Origin: Bacteroidota bacterium
GTDB lineage: Bacteria; Bacteroidota; Bacteroidia; Chitinophagales; Chitinophagaceae
NCBI GenBank assembly: GCA_016868855.1
Contig: VGFP01000001.1
Coordinates: forward strand, 485,121-549,120
Direction: 5' to 3'
DNA length: 64,000 nt
Below, piece by piece: positions 35,489-44,312 of this stretch. The notes below the pieces were generated by a model. The model was not told where the DNA came from. It searched no databases and was given only the letters and a program-made list of their open reading frames with translations. The position numbers were made by a program, and so were the translations under genes. Within the stretch, counting starts at the first letter, position 1, and each line of letters opens with the position of its first letter.

Positions 35489-36802
35489 CTATTTTTCTAC
35501 AGCTGATCGTCCAATGCTTTCATAATGATAGCCCAGCTCTTTCATTTTTGAATTTTCATAAAGATTTCTTCCGTCGAATATCACTTTATCATTTAATCTG
35601 TTACCAATTTTACCAAAATCAGGAGACCTGAATTCATTCCATTCTGTTGCGATGATCAATGCATCAGCATCCTTTAAAGCGTCGTACTGATTTTCAGCAT
35701 AACTAATTTTTGTACCATAATAATTTTTGGCATTTTTCATAGCCTCAGGATCAAATGCACATACAGTTGCTCCCAGATTTAACAAAGCATCTATAATATA
35801 CAGAGAAGGTGCTTCACGAATATCATCAGTATTGGGCTTGAATGAAAGTCCCCACAAGGCAAAATGTTTTCCAGATATGGTACCCCCGAAATAACGATTG
35901 ATTTTACTAACCAAATGGATCCTTTGAAATTGATTTACTTTAATGACAGAATTTAAAATTTCAAAGTCATAATCAACTTCACTTGCACTTTTTACCAATG
36001 CCTGAATATCTTTTGGAAAGCAACTCCCACCTACACCAATACCGGGATATAAAAATTTTTTACCTATTCTTGAATCACTGCCTATGCCCAAACGAACCAT
36101 GTCAACATCAGCACCCATTCTTTCACAAAGCTGCGCAACTTCATTCATGAAAGAAATCTTCATTGCTAAAAAAGAATTAGCAGCATACTTCGTTAATTCT
36201 GCTGAACGCAAATCCATATAAATCACTGGATTGCCAGAGCGAACAAATGGTGCATACAATTCTGTCATTATATTTTTGGCGCGTTCATTTTCAACACCAA
36301 TTATTACGCGATCAGGTCTCATAAAATCTTCAACAGCCACCCCCTCTCTGAGGAACTCAGGGTTGGAAACTATATCAAATTGAACAGTCGCATTCTTTTC
36401 TACAGCATTTCTGACTTTATCAGCAGTGCCGACCGGTACAGTACTCTTGTCAACAATTACAGCATATTCTTCCAGGATTTTCCCAAGTTCATCTGCAACT
36501 TGTAACACATACTTCAAATCGGCAGATCCATTTTCATCTGGAGGAGTTGGCAGTGCTAAAAATATAATATTTGCCCCTTTGATTCCCTCACTTAGTGATG
36601 TTGTGAATTTCAATCTTCCTTCCTTTTGATTACGAAGAAAAATTTCGTCAAGTCCAGGTTCGTATATGGTAATTTGCCCTGATTTGAGCTGATCAACTTT
36701 TTGCTGATCTATATCAACACATGTAACCTCACTGCCGGTATCAGCAAAACAGGTGCCCGTAACGAGTCCCACATACCCTGTTCCAATAACTGCAATTTTC
36801 AT
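35489..36802 (-). CDS. UDP-glucose/GDP-mannose dehydrogenase family protein
   Basis: A 437-residue two-step NAD dehydrogenase giving a UDP-uronic acid. The Rossmann motif is AVIGTGYVGLVTGTCFADTG, the central helix has TKYAANSFLAMKISFMNE, and the catalytic Cys is in GVGGSCFPKDIQAL. The C-terminal domain has GLSFKPNTDDIREAPS. The sequence is typical of UDP-glucose 6-dehydrogenase (Ugd). It lies in a polysaccharide nucleotide-sugar operon. Confidence 0.92.
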   Translation of the reverse strand: MKIAVIGTGYVGLVTGTCFADTGSEVTCVDIDQQKVDQLKSGQITIYEPGLDEIFLRNQKEGRLKFTTSLSEGIKGANIIFLALPTPPDENGSADLKYVLQVADELGKILEEYAVIVDKSTVPVGTADKVRNAVEKNATVQFDIVSNPEFLREGVAVEDFMRPDRVIIGVENERAKNIMTELYAPFVRSGNPVIYMDLRSAELTKYAANSFLAMKISFMNEVAQLCERMGADVDMVRLGIGSDSRIGKKFLYPGIGVGGSCFPKDIQALVKSASEVDYDFEILNSVIKVNQFQRIHLVSKINRYFGGTISGKHFALWGLSFKPNTDDIREAPSLYIIDALLNLGATVCAFDPEAMKNAKNYYGTKISYAENQYDALKDADALIIATEWNEFRSPDFGKIGNRLNDKVIFDGRNLYENSKMKELGYHYESIGRSAVEK

Positions 36803-36811
36803 GAGGTTGAT

Positions 36812-37945
36812 TTATTTCGTGAAGTAATTTACTTTATCTGTGATATAATCCAATTGTTCTTTGTCCAGTTCAGTATGCATGGGCAAAGACACAACCCTTT
36901 CTGTCAGCCAATCAGTTATGGGTAAATCGAACTGAGGCAGGTTCAAAAAAGAAAACATTTTTTGTTTGTGCGCGGGGACTGGATAATAAATCATCGCTGG
37001 AATTTGAACGGATGCAAGCTGTTCAACCAGTCGATTGCGATCGACTCCCTCCAAAATGATCGTGTACTGATGAAATACATGTTTGTTGTGTGGAGCAATA
37101 AAAGGAGTCTTGATACGGGGATTGTCTTTAAAGGCGTTTGTATAGTAAGCGGCGGCTTCAAACCTAGCAGCATTGTATTGATCTAGCTGTTTCAATTTGA
37201 TGCTGAGAACGGCAGCTTGAATAGCATCGAGTCGCGAGTTGCACCCAACTAGATCATGGTAATACCGTTTGCTCTGACCATGATTGGCAATCATCTTCAT
37301 TTTTTCTGCCAGCAAATCATCATCGGTGCAGAGTGCCCCACCATCACCAAAACATCCCAGATTTTTTGAAGGAAAAAAGGAGGTACATCCTATATGACCC
37401 ATTGTACCGGTTTTCTTCACCGTTCCATCACTGTACCTGTATTTAGCACCAATTGACTGTGCATTGTCTTCAATCACAAATAAATCATGCGCTTTGGCAA
37501 TTTTTTCAATTTCTTCCATATTGGCTGATTGTCCGTAGAGATGCACTGGAACAATGGCCTTTGTTTTGGGAGTGATTGCTTTTTTAATGGATGATGGATC
37601 GATGCAAAAAGTATCAGGATCTACTTCCACAAATACCGGTGTTAGTCGCAAGAGCGCAATTACTTCGGTTGTTGCAATATAGGTGAATGAAGGTGTAATG
37701 ATTTCATCCCCCGGCTGGAGTCCAGCAGCCATCAGTGCAATCTGCAGCGCATCTGTGCCATTGGCACAAGGGATGACGTGCTTAACATTCAAATAAGCTG
37801 CGAGTTGATCAGCAAAATCAGCCACTGCTTGCCCATTGATAAATGCAGTTGTATCCATCACACGTGCAACAGCCTCATCAACGGCTGGTTTGATACCTGC
37901 GTATTGCCTTTTTAAATCCACCATTTGAATAGGCCTCATGTGCAT
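36812..37945 (-). CDS. DegT/DnrJ/EryC1/StrS family aminotransferase
   Basis: A 377-residue PLP enzyme acting on keto sugars of nucleotide-sugar pathways. It shows CANGTDALQIALMAAGLQPGDEIITPSFTYIAT, VIEDNAQSIGA, and the PLP lysine in SFFPSKNLGCFGDGGAL. ATG codons at 37945 and 37939 are both possible; the -7 box TAACTTTG at 37966-37959 would place transcription start near 37952. It is the first gene of the aminotransferase-dehydrogenase-rfbBCD operon, suggesting an amino sugar in LPS or capsule. Confidence 0.92.
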   Translation of the reverse strand: MHMRPIQMVDLKRQYAGIKPAVDEAVARVMDTTAFINGQAVADFADQLAAYLNVKHVIPCANGTDALQIALMAAGLQPGDEIITPSFTYIATTEVIALLRLTPVFVEVDPDTFCIDPSSIKKAITPKTKAIVPVHLYGQSANMEEIEKIAKAHDLFVIEDNAQSIGAKYRYSDGTVKKTGTMGHIGCTSFFPSKNLGCFGDGGALCTDDDLLAEKMKMIANHGQSKRYYHDLVGCNSRLDAIQAAVLSIKLKQLDQYNAARFEAAAYYTNAFKDNPRIKTPFIAPHNKHVFHQYTIILEGVDRNRLVEQLASVQIPAMIYYPVPAHKQKMFSFLNLPQFDLPITDWLTERVVSLPMHTELDKEQLDYITDKVNYFTK

Positions 37946-37958
37946 GATTGAATGGCCG

Positions 37959-37966
37959 CAAAGTTA
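37959..37966 (-). promoter_or_regulatory. -7 element of the nucleotide-sugar operon
   Basis: TAACTTTG on the minus strand, 13-20 bp before the two candidate start codons, so the mRNA would be nearly leaderless. Confidence 0.5.
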
Positions 37967-38021
37967 AGAAAAAACGGGGCAATCCCGGATAAGGTCTTAG
38001 CTTCGCAAAGTATTCATTATC

Positions 38022-39260
38022 ATGCTGTTTGCATATAACATTTTCACTCATTTATTCTCTCTTGGGATGCGCATGGCATCACCCTTTCATGCCGAGGCTA
38101 GAAAATGGGTGAAAGGAAGAGCAAATTGGAAAAAAGAGCTGGAAGGTAAACTGAACTGGAAGCGCGATAAAATCATCTGGATCCACAGTGCATCGTTGGG
38201 TGAATTTGAACAAGGAAGAACCCTCATTGAAGCCATCAGAAAGACCCATCCCGAAATTAAAATTCTTGTCAGCTTTTTCTCTCCTTCCGGATACGAGGTA
38301 AGAAAAAATTTTCATGCCGTAGATCATGTGTGTTATCTGCCCATGGACAGCAAATCAAATGCCACTGCTTTCATTGACATTGTTCAACCAACACTTGCCA
38401 TTTTCATCAAATATGAACTTTGGTTTCACTATTTGGACGTGTTGAACAAACGCAATATTCCAACGATAATGATTTCAGCCATCATACTCCCTTCCCAAGC
38501 CTATTTCGGAATGGCTGGATCATTTTTTCAATCCATGCTGAAAATGTTTACACATGTTTTTGTTCAGGATGAGGCATCCAAGCAATTGCTTTCATCTATT
38601 GGCATTGAACAGCATGTTTCCATCACGGGTGATACCAGATTTGATCGGGTTGCAGCAATAACACATGAATCATTTTCAAACAATGCCATCGAAGATTTTT
38701 GCAGGAACGAGAAGGTATTGATTGCCGGAAGCACATGGCGGGAAGACGAATCTGCATTGCAATATGTGCAATCTCGCATACCAGCATTGAAACTGATCAT
38801 AGCACCTCATGAAATTCATCCAGCACATCTTGCCTCCATTCAATCCATTTTCAAAAACTCGGTATTGCTGAGTCAATACCATCCTGAACATAGTGCCAAG
38901 GTGCTGATCATAGATTCTATTGGGATGTTGTCAAAAATATACAGATATGCTACCATTGCCTATGTAGGAGGTGGATTCAACAAAGCGGGCATACATAATA
39001 TTTTGGAAGCTGCTGCCTATGGAAAATTTGTTTGCTGGGGACCCAATTACCAGCGTTCTGCCGAGGCCAGTAAAATGCTGGAATTGTCCTGCGGATTCAG
39101 CTATCATCAAAAAGAAGCATTGTCAGATAAGATTGCTCACCTGCTTGAGCACAGCACTGAGCTGGAAGAAAAAAATCAATGCGCGAAAGAATTTGTATCC
39201 ACCAATCAAGGTGCAACTTCACGAATTATGGTATTTTTACAGGATTCAAACATGATATAA
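38022..39260 (+). CDS. waaA: 3-deoxy-D-manno-octulosonic acid (Kdo) transferase
   Basis: A 412-residue GT30 glycosyltransferase that adds Kdo to lipid A precursor at the inner membrane. The acceptor-binding/catalytic segment IWIHSASLGEFEQGRTLIEAI holds the catalytic Glu, and IFIKYELWFHYL, LIAGSTWREDE, APHEIHP and GGGFNKAGIHNILEAAAYG form the donor half. An N-terminal hydrophobic segment anchors it. tdk begins 3 bp after its stop. Confidence 0.94.
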   Translation: MLFAYNIFTHLFSLGMRMASPFHAEARKWVKGRANWKKELEGKLNWKRDKIIWIHSASLGEFEQGRTLIEAIRKTHPEIKILVSFFSPSGYEVRKNFHAVDHVCYLPMDSKSNATAFIDIVQPTLAIFIKYELWFHYLDVLNKRNIPTIMISAIILPSQAYFGMAGSFFQSMLKMFTHVFVQDEASKQLLSSIGIEQHVSITGDTRFDRVAAITHESFSNNAIEDFCRNEKVLIAGSTWREDESALQYVQSRIPALKLIIAPHEIHPAHLASIQSIFKNSVLLSQYHPEHSAKVLIIDSIGMLSKIYRYATIAYVGGGFNKAGIHNILEAAAYGKFVCWGPNYQRSAEASKMLELSCGFSYHQKEALSDKIAHLLEHSTELEEKNQCAKEFVSTNQGATSRIMVFLQDSNMI

Positions 39261-39263
39261 GAA

Positions 39264-39827
39264 ATGTTTACAGAACCCAGCAATATTGTACAGAAATCAG
39301 GTTGGATCGAGGTTGTCTGCGGTTCTATGTTTTCAGGTAAAACCGAGGAATTGATCCGTAGACTGAAAAGAGCAAAAATTGCACATCAACAAGTAGGCAT
39401 CTTCAAGCCCCTGCTCGACAACCGCTACCACGAAAACAATATTGTGTCACACAATGAAACAACCATTTCTGCAACAGCTGTTGCAGATGCAAAAAATATC
39501 TTAGAGTTGGCAAATGAATTTGGAGTCATCGGTATCGATGAGGCTCAATTTTTTGGTGAAGAAATCTTGCCGGTCGTTGAGCATCTTGCCAATAGAGGGA
39601 AGCGGGTTATTGTAGCAGGACTCGATATGGATTATGCAGGCAAACCATTTGGTCCGATGCCACAGCTGTTGTCCATTGCAAATTTTGTAACCAAATTGCA
39701 TGCTGTTTGCATGCAATGCGGAGGCGTTGCCAGCTATTCCTTCAGGATTTCAAACAATACCGACCAGGTAGTCATTGGTGAGAAAGATCATTACGAAGCA
39801 AGATGCAGGGCTTGTTTTCATTCATAG
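39264..39827 (+). CDS. tdk: Thymidine kinase
   Basis: A 187-residue type II thymidine kinase for dTMP salvage. The P-loop is GSMFSGKTEELI (22-33), the catalytic Glu region VIGIDEAQFF, the lasso loop AGLDMDYAGKPFGPM, and zinc ligands are in CMQCGG and CRACF. The family is complete. The following ccmB frame overlaps its 3' end if the longer ccmB start is used. Confidence 0.96.
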   Translation: MFTEPSNIVQKSGWIEVVCGSMFSGKTEELIRRLKRAKIAHQQVGIFKPLLDNRYHENNIVSHNETTISATAVADAKNILELANEFGVIGIDEAQFFGEEILPVVEHLANRGKRVIVAGLDMDYAGKPFGPMPQLLSIANFVTKLHAVCMQCGGVASYSFRISNNTDQVVIGEKDHYEARCRACFHS

Positions 39828-39832
39828 TAAAA

Positions 39833-40495
39833 GTGAATACAGCACATCAAATATTAGCACTCCTTAAAAAAGATCTTCTGCTGGAAAGAAGACAACAGCA
39901 TACCCTGTATGGTATTCTGCTTTACATTGCTTCCACTGTATTTGTCATTTATCTGACTTTAGAAGATCCGGATGCAGCCACATGGAATGCCATCTTCTGG
40001 ATCACGCAACTCTTTATTTGCATCAACGCGGTTGCCAAAAGTTTCTTGCAAGAAGCAAAAGGAAGAATGTTATATTTTTATACCATCACATCTCCAGTGG
40101 CTTTCATTCTCTCCAAGCTCATGTATAACCTGGTTTTGATGACGATCATGAGCATCATCAACCTCATGCTCTACACTGCTATGCTGGGTAACCCCACTGC
40201 TGCTTACTGGTCATTCGCTGCGATTGGAATTTTAGGAGGCTGCGGACTCGGACTGATCTTTACCATGTTGGCTGCGATTGCATCCAAAGCACTTCAACAG
40301 GCATCACTCATGGCGATTTTGGGATTCCCGTTGATTCTTCCTCAACTGATGATGCTGGTCAGACTTTCCAAATCTGCTTTCGGTGAAATATTCAATAATG
40401 GCATACCCTTTCAGATGATTTTGCTTTTGTTGGCATTCGATGCACTGATTATCATCTTGTCGGTTATTTTGTTTCCATTTTTATGGAAAGATTAG
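39833..40495 (+). CDS. ccmB: Heme exporter membrane protein CcmB
   Basis: A 220-residue protein with six transmembrane helices, the permease partner of CcmA in cytochrome c maturation. The family start HQILALLKKDLLLERRQ is preceded by GTG 39833; an ATG at 39803, overlapping tdk by 25 bases, would add ten residues that do not look like the family. FLQEAKGRMLYFYTITSP and a helix rich in Gly (GILGGCGLGLIFTML) are typical. It overlaps ccmC by 13 bases. CcmA is not in the window. Confidence 0.85.
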   Translation: MNTAHQILALLKKDLLLERRQQHTLYGILLYIASTVFVIYLTLEDPDAATWNAIFWITQLFICINAVAKSFLQEAKGRMLYFYTITSPVAFILSKLMYNLVLMTIMSIINLMLYTAMLGNPTAAYWSFAAIGILGGCGLGLIFTMLAAIASKALQQASLMAILGFPLILPQLMMLVRLSKSAFGEIFNNGIPFQMILLLLAFDALIIILSVILFPFLWKD

Positions 40496-41229
40496 ATGAA
40501 GAGCCTAATTTTGACCCTTCAAACAAAGGTTATATGCGCCTTACCTGGTGGAAATTGTTGACGATTGATCTTCTACTTTATGCTGTTATAGGGGGACTTT
40601 TAATGCCTGTCCCGGCCCTCTCACAATTGGGTGAAACCATCCGCAACCTTTACTTCCATGTTTGCATGTGGTTTGCGATGATGATATTATTCACCATCTC
40701 CATCATTCACAGCATCAAATACCTGAATAATAAATCAGTTATTCATGACATCAAAGCCAGCGCATATGCAGCTGTTGGTTCATACATGGGCATTTTAGGA
40801 TACCTGACCGGTGCCATATGGGCGAGCTATACCTGGGCAGATCCCAACAATCCTGCATACGCATCACTTGGTTCCATCATGAGAGAACCCAAACTGATTG
40901 GTGCTGCACTTGCGTTACTGGTATATGGAGCATATTTTATTTTAAGAAGTTCAATCACCGATATAGATCAAAAAGCAAGGGTGAGTGCGGTATACAATGT
41001 ATTTGCCTACGCCATGTTGTTTCCGACCATATGGATCATCCCTCGCTTGCTTCCCAGTTTGCATCCGGGACAGGAAGGAAATCCTGCACTGAATTTCAAT
41101 GACATCGACGCAAGGATGCGCCTGGTATTTTATCCTGCAGTGATTGGGTGGACGCTTCTTGGTTGCTGGATTGCGCAATTGAATGTGAGATTGGAATTGA
41201 TAAAAGAAAAAAAAATCAGCAATGTATAA
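40483..41229 (+). CDS. ccmC: Cytochrome c biogenesis protein CcmC/CcsA family
   Basis: A 248-residue protein with six helices, heme-handling in cytochrome c maturation. Family His residues appear in NLYFHVCMWFAMM and LLPSLHPGQEGNPALNFND. The segment that should carry the tryptophan-rich WWD motif reads TGAIWASYTWADPNNPAY, followed by a longer loop ending REPKLIG. Only the first tryptophans remain and the usual Trp-Asp end is not seen. Start codon ATG at 40483 overlaps ccmB; ccmD overlaps its end by 8 bases. Confidence 0.88.
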   Translation: MERLDEEPNFDPSNKGYMRLTWWKLLTIDLLLYAVIGGLLMPVPALSQLGETIRNLYFHVCMWFAMMILFTISIIHSIKYLNNKSVIHDIKASAYAAVGSYMGILGYLTGAIWASYTWADPNNPAYASLGSIMREPKLIGAALALLVYGAYFILRSSITDIDQKARVSAVYNVFAYAMLFPTIWIIPRLLPSLHPGQEGNPALNFNDIDARMRLVFYPAVIGWTLLGCWIAQLNVRLELIKEKKISNV

Positions 41230-41428
41230 ATCGAACAAATTCTTTTTGCTGCTGTTTGCATTACTAGTATCCTATTGTTCACAAGCCCAAGAAGAAACGA
41301 TGGCCAACTCAATGCGCTCAAACGGAAAGATCTATGTAGTTGTAGCAGTTTTAACAACTATTTTAGTCGGACTTATCGCCTACCTCGTTAGATTGGATAA
41401 AAAGATATCTAAACTCGAAAAAGAATAA
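41222..41428 (+). CDS. CcmD-like small membrane protein
   Basis: A 68-residue protein with a signal-like N-terminus (KFFLLLFALLVSYCSQAQ), then one transmembrane helix (IYVVVAVLTTILVGLIAYLV) and a basic RLDKKISKLEKE tail, the arrangement of Bacteroidota CcmD-family proteins that assist CcmC. Its overlap with ccmC supports the assignment. Confidence 0.8.
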   Translation: MYKSNKFFLLLFALLVSYCSQAQEETMANSMRSNGKIYVVVAVLTTILVGLIAYLVRLDKKISKLEKE

Positions 41429-41468
41429 CAGCTCTTCAACCGATCTTTGCACTTTTTAATTACTTGCC

Positions 41469-42881
41469 ATGGCAGAAGAATATAAGTTTTTTGATGCAGT
41501 CTGTAAAAGTTTTGACAAGGCTGCCAAGTATACCAATTTTGATCAGGGAATTCTCGAACAAATCAAACAGTGCAACAGTGTATTGCGCGTACACTTCCCT
41601 GTTAAGATCGGTGATAAAGTAGAAGTAATCAAAGCATACAGGGTTCAACACTCACATCATAAATTGCCTTGCAAAGGAGGAATCCGTTTCAGCGAGATGG
41701 TGAACTTGGATGAGGTGATGGCTTTGTCGGCATTGATGACCTACAAATGTGCCATCGTCAATGTTCCTTTTGGTGGTGCCAAAGGCGGGATATCCATCGA
41801 TCCAAAAAAATACTCTGCATACGAACTCGAAAAAATTACCCGTCGCTATACAAGTGAATTGATCAAAAAGAAGTTTATTGGTCCGGGCGAAGATGTTCCC
41901 GCACCCGATTATGGAACCGGTGAAAGAGAGATGTCTTGGATTCTTGACACCTATGTAACCATGAATCCAGGTCAGGTGGAAGCACTGGGTTGCGTCACAG
42001 GAAAACCCATTACGCAAGGTGGTGTAAAGGGAAGAAGGGAAGCAACGGGACTTGGTGTATTCTACGGTGTAAGAGAAGTATGCAAGCACGAAGATCAAAT
42101 GGAGAAACTGGGACTCACACCTGGCATCGAAGGAAAAAAAGTGATCGTTCAGGGATTGGGAAATGTGGGATATCATTCCGCTAAATTTTTCCAAGAGGGA
42201 GGAGCTTTGGTAGTTGGACTCATTGAGTATGAAGGTGCGATTTACAATGAAGCAGGTTTGGACGTTGAAGCTGTATTTCAGCACAGAAAAAAAACAGGCT
42301 CGATATTGAATTTCCCAGGCGCAAAGAATTTTAATAAAAATACCGATGGACTCGAAGCGCCTTGCGATATTTTAATTCCTGCGGCATTGGAGAATGTCAT
42401 TAATGAACACAATGCAGATAAGGTTAAGGCAAAAATCATCGGTGAAGCAGCAAACGGTCCATTGACACCCGAAGCAGATGATATTCTCACCAAAAAAGGG
42501 GTACTTGTCGTTCCCGATATGTATCTCAATGCAGGCGGTGTAACCGTTTCATATTTTGAGTGGTTGAAAAACTTAAGCCACGTTTCATACGGAAGGCTGG
42601 AAAAAAGATTCATGGAAAACCAAAATGCCAACATCGTGGCACAAATTGAATCCATGACTGGAAATATCATCACACCAGATCAAAAGAAAATCCTGGTTCA
42701 TGGTCCGGATGAAATTGACTTGGTGCGCAGCGGACTGGAAGATACCATGATCAAAGCAACCAATGAAATTTTTGCTTGCTGGAACAAATACCCAGATATC
42801 CCTAACATGAGAACCGCAGCATTTGTGGTAGCGATCGAAAAAGTTGGAACCAGTTACATGGAGTTGGGAATATTCCCTTAA
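41469..42881 (+). CDS. gdhA: Glu/Leu/Phe/Val dehydrogenase (glutamate dehydrogenase)
   Basis: A 470-residue oxidoreductase linking 2-oxoglutarate and glutamate. The catalytic Lys region is KLPCKGGIRFSEMVNLDEVMALSALMTYKCA, then VPFGGAKGGI, the acidic PGEDVPAPDYGTGEREMSWI, and the Rossmann motif VQGLGNVGYHSAKFF. The length exceeds the E. coli-type 447 and resembles the NAD type. It has its own spacing (40 bp) from ccmD. Confidence 0.92.
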   Translation: MAEEYKFFDAVCKSFDKAAKYTNFDQGILEQIKQCNSVLRVHFPVKIGDKVEVIKAYRVQHSHHKLPCKGGIRFSEMVNLDEVMALSALMTYKCAIVNVPFGGAKGGISIDPKKYSAYELEKITRRYTSELIKKKFIGPGEDVPAPDYGTGEREMSWILDTYVTMNPGQVEALGCVTGKPITQGGVKGRREATGLGVFYGVREVCKHEDQMEKLGLTPGIEGKKVIVQGLGNVGYHSAKFFQEGGALVVGLIEYEGAIYNEAGLDVEAVFQHRKKTGSILNFPGAKNFNKNTDGLEAPCDILIPAALENVINEHNADKVKAKIIGEAANGPLTPEADDILTKKGVLVVPDMYLNAGGVTVSYFEWLKNLSHVSYGRLEKRFMENQNANIVAQIESMTGNIITPDQKKILVHGPDEIDLVRSGLEDTMIKATNEIFACWNKYPDIPNMRTAAFVVAIEKVGTSYMELGIFP

Positions 42882-42889
42882 CCACAGCA

Positions 42890-43324
42890 TTATTCAATTT
42901 TGGGAAAAGAAGCGAGCCATCTTTGGTTCGCTTCTTTTATTTCAGCGATATGGCACTCATGACCATTGGTAATTGCGATATAATTCACTTCTATACTCCG
43001 ATAATATCCTAAAATTTGCATGAGGACAGATTCAGTCAACACCACATCAGTCGATTTACATTCCACCATCATCCATGGTTGATGAGATGAATTGAAAACA
43101 AGGACATCATATCTTTTCTTTGTTGTATCCCTCAAGCCTTTTTCTACGGAGATAAGAGCATCTGGTATCAGATGCACCTTGGAAAGCCAATTCAAAAAGT
43201 TCTGTCGGACCCACTCCTCCGGTTGAATCAGGACCCATTTCTTCCTGAAACGGTCCCAGATTTCGGGGCCTTTTTTGGACTGTCGGACCCTAAAATCCGG
43301 CTCAGGAAATGACAAAGGAATCAT
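42890..43324 (-). CDS. HsdR_N-like PD-(D/E)XK domain protein
   Basis: A 144-residue stand-alone version of the N-terminal nuclease domain of type I restriction HsdR. The nuclease core is readable as Glu in ISVEKGL, Asp in KKRYDVLVF, and the ECK motif in WMMVECKSTD, with the helix QILGYYRSI and NYIAITNGHECHI behind. No helicase or methylase partner adjoins, so it is not a type I restriction system. Stand-alone copies occur widely in Bacteroidota and their role is unknown. Confidence 0.8.
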   Translation of the reverse strand: MIPLSFPEPDFRVRQSKKGPEIWDRFRKKWVLIQPEEWVRQNFLNWLSKVHLIPDALISVEKGLRDTTKKRYDVLVFNSSHQPWMMVECKSTDVVLTESVLMQILGYYRSIEVNYIAITNGHECHIAEIKEANQRWLASFPKIE

Positions 43325-43362
43325 GCTTGCAAAGTAATCAGTAATTTTGATGAAAGAAAGAG

Positions 43363-44133
43363 ATGACCAACAAAGAAGAAATCGTCAAAAACTGGTTGCC
43401 CAGGTATACGGGAAGAAAACTCGAGGACTTTGGTGAATACATACTGTTAACAAACTTCAGTAATTATGTTGAGCTGTTTGCGCAATGGAACAATGTTGAA
43501 GTAATTGGTAAAGAGAAGCCCATGCAATCAGCAACTGCAGAGGGTATTACCATCATCAATTTTGGAATGGGGAGTCCGACAGCAGCCACCATCATGGATT
43601 TGCTTACAGCCATAGAGCCCAAGGCCGTTTTGTTTTTGGGTAAATGCGGTGGACTGAAAAAAAGAAATAAGATTGGAGATCTGATTTTACCGATTGCCGC
43701 AATCAGGGGCGAAGGAACATCAAACGATTACTTCCCGGCAGAAGTCCCGGCCCTACCCGCCTTCGCACTGCAAAAAGCCATCTCCACCACCATCAGAGAT
43801 CACAAGCTGGATTACTGGACAGGCACTGTGTATACTACCAACAGAAGGGTTTGGGAGCATGACCTGGATTTTAAGGAGTACCTCCAAAAAATCAGGGCTT
43901 ATGCGATTGACATGGAGACTGCAACTATTTTCTCTGTTGGATTTTACAATAAAATTCCAACCGGCGCCATCCTCATGGTCAGTGACCAGCCCATGATTCC
44001 AGAAGGCGTTAAAACAGAGGAAAGCGATAAGAAAGTGACAGCAAATTATGTTGAAACGCATGTCCGTCTGGGCATTGAATCACTCAAGCAATTGATCAAC
44101 AATGGCCTAACTGTCAGGCACTTGCGCTTTTGA
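43363..44133 (+). CDS. amn: AMP nucleosidase
   Basis: A 256-residue nucleoside-phosphorylase-fold enzyme that splits AMP into adenine and ribose 5-phosphate. The N-domain of E. coli Amn is absent, as in the short Bacteroidota form. Seen are INFGMGSPTAATIMDLL, FLGKCGGLKKRNKIGDL, ATIFSVGF near the catalytic Asp/Glu (YAIDMETAT), and LMVSDQPM. It is divergent from the HsdR_N gene. Confidence 0.88.
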   Translation: MTNKEEIVKNWLPRYTGRKLEDFGEYILLTNFSNYVELFAQWNNVEVIGKEKPMQSATAEGITIINFGMGSPTAATIMDLLTAIEPKAVLFLGKCGGLKKRNKIGDLILPIAAIRGEGTSNDYFPAEVPALPAFALQKAISTTIRDHKLDYWTGTVYTTNRRVWEHDLDFKEYLQKIRAYAIDMETATIFSVGFYNKIPTGAILMVSDQPMIPEGVKTEESDKKVTANYVETHVRLGIESLKQLINNGLTVRHLRF

Positions 44134-44192
44134 TATCCACATTTCCAGATCATGACCTGAATAGTTTTATACTGCAAAAGGACATTTTTTGC

Positions 44193-44200
44193 TAATTTTG
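44193..44200 (+). promoter_or_regulatory. -7 element of queA
   Basis: TAATTTTG, about 113 bp before the queA ATG. The 179-bp region between amn and queA holds nothing else I can recognise. Confidence 0.5.
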
Positions 44201-44312
44201 CAGCTCAATTGCCAAAACAAATCTGGTGCCGTAAGATCAGGTTTGATGCAAGATGTCTCCTTTTTTCAATGACATCAAGGTTTGTTTCAGGCATTTTAAA
44301 ATTTAAAAAAGC

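Noticed and set aside
42890..43324. Type I restriction system
   Set aside because: Only the HsdR N-terminal domain is present; no helicase, HsdS or HsdM nearby.
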